Source of the DNA: Eucalyptus grandis
Taxonomy: Eukaryota; Streptophyta; Magnoliopsida; Myrtales; Myrtaceae
NCBI RefSeq assembly: GCF_016545825.1
Contig: NC_052614.1
Span: 12,108,559 to 12,172,558, forward strand
Direction: 5' to 3'
Length of the DNA stretch: 64,000 nucleotides
A program made the position numbers and the translations under genes. Shown here in pieces: positions 59,452 through 64,000 of the stretch; the first letter of the stretch is position 1; each line of letters starts with the position of its first letter. Under the pieces are notes generated by a model that saw nothing but the letters and a program-made list of their open reading frames with translations, did not search any database and was not told the origin of the DNA.

Positions 59452-60142
59452 ATATTTCTGTCTGACGCGTCGCTCTCTTGGGGAAACTTGCCATTCTGAA
59501 GGTAACTTAAGATGTCATGATACCATGGTTCTCCATCAGGTTCGTCTTCAATTATCATACAATAAGCTAGGCATCTAAGAATTTCAATTCTCAATGGTTC
59601 AATGCCTATGCCTCCAGCTACTCGCAACATTGAAGACAAGGTAGCCAGGGCATCAGCAAACTGATTTTCGGACCTTGATAAGTATTCAAAAGATATTTCT
59701 TGGAATTTCTCTGTCAACTCCACGGGAACTCATGATACAGAATCAATTTAGAATCCCGTGTTTGCCATTCACCTTCAATTTGTAAGATAATAAGGGCCAA
59801 ATCACCATAAACCTGCAACTTTTGGATCTTCGTATCAATGGCAACCTGGAGGCCAAGAATGCATGCTTCGTACTCAGCGATGTTATTCGTACAAAGAAAT
59901 GTCAATTTAGCAGCGACAAGGTAGTGTTGTCCATCTGGGGAAATAAGGACTGCCCCAATACTAGACCCAACTAAGTTAACTGCACCATCGAAGTACATCG
60001 TCCATGTGTCGCTTGATACAAGTAGAATTCGCTCCTCCACATCACTATCTTCATCAGATGCTCTGGACCCCTTGGAACTTTTCGCTAACATGTCTGCTAT
60101 GGCATGACCTTTAATAGACTTCGTCCTGTGCTCGAACGTCAA
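59448..60142 (-). pseudogene. Additional RNase H domain (Tat lineage marker)
   Basis: WTMYFDGAVN carries the first Asp, CTNNIAEYEAC the Glu and VYGDLALI the second Asp (60142-59714). After a frameshift, NQFADALATL carries the fourth acidic residue (59723-59448). This second RNase H, placed between the RT-linked RNase H and integrase, is known only from Tat/Ogre-type plant gypsy elements, where it is thought to replace a degenerate ancestral domain. Confidence 0.9.
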
Positions 60143-60590
60143 ACTCTGAAATTAAGATTTGCCATTTAGCCAACTTGTCCACTAATGTCGACTTCTCTAA
60201 GAGATACCTGATGGGATCGTTTTTGGTCACTAGTAAGATTTGGTGATGAAGCGTGTATTGCCGCAACCTGTGCAAAACCCAAATTAAAGCCATGCAAGTT
60301 CTCTCGACTTCTGTGTAGTTCATTTCCGAAATGGTGAACCTCTTGCTCAAGTAGTATATCACTCATTCTTTCTCGTCACTTGGTATTTCCTGTGCCAACA
60401 TGGCTCCCAATGATTCGTCATGTATGATTAAGTACAAAATCAGGGGAATTTTAAGGAGAGGGGGCACTAGGACTGGTGCGTGAGTGAGATAGTATTTTAT
60501 CTTCTCGAAGGCGTTTTGGCACTCAGCACCCCCACTCAATCTTTGCATTCTTTTTTAGGAGCTTGAAGAACGGTTTTGCTGTTTCAGACA
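60111..60590 (-). pseudogene. RT-linked RNase H of the Tat element
   Basis: Contains AFEKIKYYLTHAPVL and LILYLIIHDESLGAML (60548-60363), then after a stop VIYYLSKRFTISEMNYTEVER and LAKWQILISEFDV (60362-60111). It is the usual connection and RNase H region after reverse transcriptase. The stop near 60363 and another break near 60111 disrupt it. Confidence 0.85.
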
Positions 60591-60591
60591 A

Positions 60592-61394
60592 CTAACAGAT
60601 GAATCTCGCTAGATAATTGAGTCGTTCCATCAAACTGTGAACTTCCCTGGTGGTAGTCGGGGGTCGTAAATCACATATAGCCTTTACCTTTGATGGGTCA
60701 ATCTCTATGCCCTTACTACTGACCATGAACCCTAACAGCTTCCCAAATTTCACTCTAAAAACGCATTTTGCGGGATTGAGGCGTAACTTGAATTTCCAAA
60801 GACGTTCGAATAGTTTGCACAAGACCTCAACATGGTCTTCGCCTCGTCTTGATTCGCGATCATATCATCCACATATACTTCAATCTCTTTGTGCATCATG
60901 TTATGAAACAACGTGACCATGGCACTTTGATACGTTGCCCCAGTGTTCTTAGGATCGAAAAGCATCACTTTGTAGCAGAAAGTTCCCCAAGGAGTTATGA
61001 ACGATGTTTTGCTCCTATCTTCCTCCTTCATATGAATTTGGTTGTATCCAAAAAAACCATCCATGAAGGAGAATAACTCAAATCCCGCCGTACTGTCAAC
61101 TAAGACATCAATATGTGAGAGTGGGAAGTCGTCTTTCGGACTAGCTTGATTTAGGTCACGATAATCTACACACATCCTGACCCGCCCATCCTTTTTCATG
61201 ACAGGTACAATGTTTGCTATCCAATCTGAGTAGTGTGACACTTCAATGAAATCCACTTTTAACAACTTCATGACTTCCTCCTCGATTTTCTTAGACAACT
61301 CTGGCTTCGTTCTTCTGAGCCTCTGTCTTTTAGGTGGCACATTAGGATCGGTCGGAAGGACATGCTCTACAATATCAGGGTCTAACCCTGGCAT
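60592..61394 (-). pseudogene. Reverse transcriptase of the Tat element
   Basis: Begins in the tether (PGLDPDIVEHVLPTDPN), then RRTKPELSKKIEEEV and MCVDYRDLNQASPKDDFPL. FSFMDGFFGYNQIHM holds the first catalytic Asp (residue 112 of the frame starting at 61394) and VYVDDMIA the catalytic pair (174-177). Just after this a frameshift moves the reading to KLFERLWKFKLRLNPAKCVF and KLLGFMVSSKGIEIDPSKV (60822-60592). Confidence 0.92.
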
Positions 61395-61571
61395 GTCGGC
61401 ATAAGTCTAGGCAAATATATCCCGGTATTCTTTCAGGAGATTAATCATTCGTTCTGCTTCTAACTTCGAGAGACATGCCCCGATCTTTATTTCCTTGATA
61501 TTTTGTGTATCCCCCAAATTTATGGTGACTGTTTGCTCTTCTATCAGCGATTTTAATCCCTCATGTCGATT

Positions 61572-61805
61572 CTAATCACGCTCAATTCCTTTCAGATCTT
61601 CATCGGCATCAGATTCTAAAAGATCTCCCTCACGTGAATCCGAGTCACGTGAATCTTTATCATGATTATGCATAATGTAATGCTCTAAAGGGTCGGCGAT
61701 GCTCCCAAAAGATTCAAACTCCTTGCAAGCTAGGAGGGTACATATAATATTCTCTTCAAACATCTTGGTTATACCGTCAATAGCTCCATCTTCTTCAATC
61801 AACAT
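61572..61805 (-). pseudogene. Acidic linker between G-patch segment and RT
   Basis: A 77-codon Asp/Glu-rich frame (CKEFESFGSIADPLEHYIM, then repeated DSRDSDSREGD) that in related plant gypsy elements joins the protease/G-patch region to the RT tether. No enzymatic motif. Confidence 0.6.
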
Positions 61806-61870
61806 TTTCGAGGATCCTGGGAATGTTTCTTTTAGCGGAGGAGGAAGAACACTCTAGCAACTTCTATCTT

Positions 61871-62224
61871 TTATAATTCGATTCCACGGTCGCCTTGGCC
61901 TCCACGTTCACCTCGACCTCCTCGAGTGCCTTGACCTCCACCTTCACTGTGGCCTCCTCTATTTCCACATCCTCCATACTCTTCGACAAACCCTAAGCAT
62001 TTTCTCCTTAGAAATCTTTGAGCTTCGATAAGCTTTCGAATCCCTTGTCCATGCAACCCTAGACCACCTCCGGGGTTGTATCCATTCGCTAGCATAATCT
62101 TCCCTACCGCTAAGGCCGACTTGGATAATTCAGGAATGCCCACGCAAGAGCCCACAGGAACGTGGATCATAGACACCAACTCGAGAGTCTGAAAGCTTGA
62201 CTCTTCTTTGCACTCGAGCTCCAC
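61871..62224 (-). pseudogene. G-patch-like segment with RGG-type tail
   Basis: The frame contains GKIMLANGYNPGGGLGLHGQ followed by GI and, 20 residues later, LGF. This fits the G-patch pattern (hydrophobic-xxx-GY-x-PG-x-GLG-xxx-QG-I ... GLG-hydrophobic). It is followed by a Gly/Arg-rich tail with several RGG/GGRG units (about 61960-61880). It lies between protease and RT. G-patch domains occur next to the protease of betaretroviruses and in RNA-binding proteins; here a nucleic-acid or RT-binding role is inferred. Confidence 0.75.
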
Positions 62225-62321
62225 GTATGGGATGGTCGTTTCCTGCTACACCTTGAAGTTTGTTTCCCCGTGCACAGTGATGAGTCTATTACCGACCACA
62301 AATCGTACCTTTTGGTGGAGG

Positions 62322-62840
62322 CTAGAAGGGACAGTGCCTACCGTATGAATCCATGGTCTTCCCAACAAAAATTTGAAAGTAGTTGGTATATCTAAGACTT
62401 AGAATGGTACCAAGAAAAGCACAGGACCAATAAGTTTCCAACCCGATTTCTCCTAGCACCTCTTTCCTCATCACATCAAATGCGCGCACAGTAGACTTAG
62501 TTGGACGTATCCTTTCCATCTCAACACCTAAGCAGTGGAGTGTAGCTAATGGACATATATTCAGCGTAGAGCCATTGTCAATCAACACTCTAGAGACAAC
62601 GGTGCTATCGTGCTTTGCTGAAATGTGTAACGCCTTTGTGTGATCACCTCCGTCAGCAGGGAGGTCTTCATCAGTGAAGGCGATCTAATCCTTTAGAAGG
62701 ATGGTCCCCACGAACTCCTGTAGTTGGGTGTCATCAATTGTTTCCGGGACATGTACCTCGTTAAGAACCTTCAACAAAGCGTTTCCGTGCTTTTCAGAGG
62801 ATTGAATTAGCTCCAGGATGGAGATTTAAGCTGGCATTTT
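62322..62840 (-). pseudogene. Protease region of the Tat element
   Basis: ISILELIQSSEKHGNALLKV near 62830-62771, VHVPETIDDTQLQEFVGTI after it, then an in-frame stop near 62690. Next come ALHISAKHDSTVVSRVLIDNGSTLN, where DNGS is the aspartic protease active site variant common in Tat-type elements (near 62582-62571), and STVRAFDVMRKEVLGEIGL. A frameshift near 62430 breaks the rest. Confidence 0.85.
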
Positions 62841-62854
62841 TCGCAGTTGATTTA

Positions 62855-63424
62855 CTACGTTGAATTCGCTCGAGTGCATAACAACGACCTAATCGAGTGA
62901 CAGTATCTACTTCCTTTGTCCAGTAATCCCAGGGTACCGCTTTGGTGTTGAATTCCAAGGGGGGGTTCTAGCATTATCACCTTGTCCTTTCCTTGAGGTG
63001 GCAGTTCGATCACGACCGATGTCAGGCTTTCCTCCAAGATTTCGATCGCTAATAATTCTTCAACCATAAGGTCAATCGTCATTGGCTCAGTGGTTTTCAT
63101 CTCGACATCACTAGTGCGATCCTCATCAGGCAATTCTATCACTACCGAGGTAATCATAGCGACCATCCCCTCCTCTCGTGGCATCGCATCATCCATACCC
63201 CCCCATCCATCAGGGACGATGTCCTTAGGATCATCAAAGAAACTCGAGGCAGGCGAATATTTCACGTAGTAGTAATATTTTCCGCTTGGTTGACCCAACA
63301 TGTCGAACACTTCACCCTTGTCACGTATCTTCTCTAGGAAATCCCAGCTCCGAAAGGTTCCCTCAGAATCCGTTCTCGATGCATTTTTTATTACTACTTG
63401 TTCATCCTCTTCTGGGAAATGCAA
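62855..63424 (-). pseudogene. Gag-protease linker region
   Basis: 189 codons open on the minus strand, acidic and Ile/Val/Pro-rich, with two ITSVVIELP/LTSVVIELP repeats about 40 residues apart and GKYYYYVKYSPASSFF near its N-terminus. It sits between the gag zinc motif and the protease region. No recognised domain. Confidence 0.6.
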
Positions 63425-63526
63425 GCAAATGAGCGACCCCTTGTGGTGGATGTCCTTAAACTGTATGAGGCCCTCGAGCTAACTGGGCACTATGAAAGAG
63501 GGGAGGACATAACCATGGAGGAAAAA

Positions 63527-64000
63527 CTAGAACGTATCCGCAAAATGATAGACATGGGGGTTTTGTTGCACATTAGGCGTAGCTTCTTTGAAGGTCAACT
63601 TTCCTTTATCCAATAGGTGTTGAACTCTCCATTTTAGTGTGTAGCAGTTATCAACATCATGCCCTCTTTCCTCCATGTGGTATTCACATGCCTTGGTCAC
63701 ATTGAACCTCGAGAAACTTGGGGGATTGTCTCTAGGCACCTCCTTGGCTACCAATCTCTTTTCGAGGAGGATAGGTAACAATTTTGATAGAGGTCGGGGT
63801 AGAGGCATGAATTCCCTTCGAGGGAACTTCTTGCTTCCTTCAGATTCCCATGACATGTTTCCTTACATGGCTTTAGGCTTTTGTGAAGGTGTCGACACTG
63901 ATTCAGGTGCAGATGGCTCTTGGATAAACGCCACTTCAACAGCCATCTCTTTGTCCTTATTTGTTGAGAACTTTTTGCTATTCCCCGTGGATATTCTTCC
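63527..64000 (-). pseudogene. C-terminal part of gag of the Tat element
   Basis: KACEYHMEERGHDVDNC followed by YTLKWRVQHLLDKGKLTF is the C-x2-H-x5-H-x4-C zinc motif and following helix found near the gag C-terminus of many plant gypsy elements (about 63690-63600). Upstream, across a stop near 63863, lies KEMAVEVAFIQEPSAPE, close to the window edge. The rest of gag and the 5' LTR are outside. Confidence 0.8.

Larger units (their letters stand above)
52753..64000 (-). mobile_element. Ty3/gypsy retrotransposon of the Tat lineage, 3' part, runs off the window
   Basis: Minus-strand element with 3' LTR (52753-55438), PPT, a 2.8-kb 3' untranslated region with a tandem array, and a broken pol. Reading downward from 64000, pol gives the end of gag, protease, a G-patch-like segment, RT, RNase H, a second (additional) RNase H and integrase. 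The additional RNase H between RT/RNase H and integrase is the diagnostic feature of Tat/Ogre-type elements. The element inserted into a Tekay LTR fragment, probably with target GTCAT (52748-52752); the other side lies outside. Frames are broken in several places, so it cannot move by itself. Confidence 0.92.

Overview
The window looks like nuclear DNA of a flowering plant, most likely a eudicot. Two ordinary plant gene families sit in a matrix of plant-type LTR retrotransposons (Tork-like Ty1/copia, Tekay/Del-like and Tat-like Ty3/gypsy), a MULE transposase relic, a TRIM, a long-inverted-repeat foldback element, and many GA/CT microsatellites. A woody rosid such as a Myrtaceae member would fit, but that is only an impression. 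There is no rRNA, tRNA, CRISPR or bacterial-style operon.

Only two loci look like host protein genes, both on the minus strand. One (28053-29102) is an apparently intact, intronless beta-hydroxyacid dehydrogenase of the 3-hydroxyisobutyrate dehydrogenase-like 1 group. The other (34357-36552) is an LRR receptor-like protein of subfamily XI type. It keeps its signal peptide, LRR ectodomain and transmembrane helix but stops right after the kinase VAVK-type lysine, so it has no catalytic domain.

Layout. 1-2269: a dispersed noncoding repeat (copy A). 2270-2848: a complete TRIM with TATAG target duplications. 2870-14973: a MULE transposase relic split by a copia element (3371-12266, TSD TTACT), which is itself split by a Tekay-type solo LTR (7949-12129, TSD TCCAT). 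15000-21612: an unidentified repeat, a reverse LTR fragment, then a Tekay LTR with primer-binding site and broken gag. 21622-28050: dispersed repeat copies, a foldback element and a gypsy gag fragment joined at its PBS. 28053-36552: the two genes and the degenerate DNA between them. 36770-44259: an AT-rich tandem repeat holding a Tekay solo LTR, then another Tekay LTR. 44260-49927: dispersed repeat copies C and D with a small LTR element. 49928-64000: a rearranged Tekay LTR interrupted by the 3' part of a Tat-lineage gypsy element (minus strand; LTR, PPT, 3' UTR tandem array, integrase, additional RNase H, RT, G-patch, protease, end of gag), which runs off the right edge.

The genes show no shared pathway; the window is mainly a record of layered insertions. 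Four nested or solo insertions can be read from target-site duplications. I found no convincing new biological system. The best candidates for a second look are the kinase-less receptor, the dimeric tandem array in the Tat 3' UTR, the G-patch/RGG segment of that element, and the unclassified dispersed repeat whose copies recur about every 20 kb.
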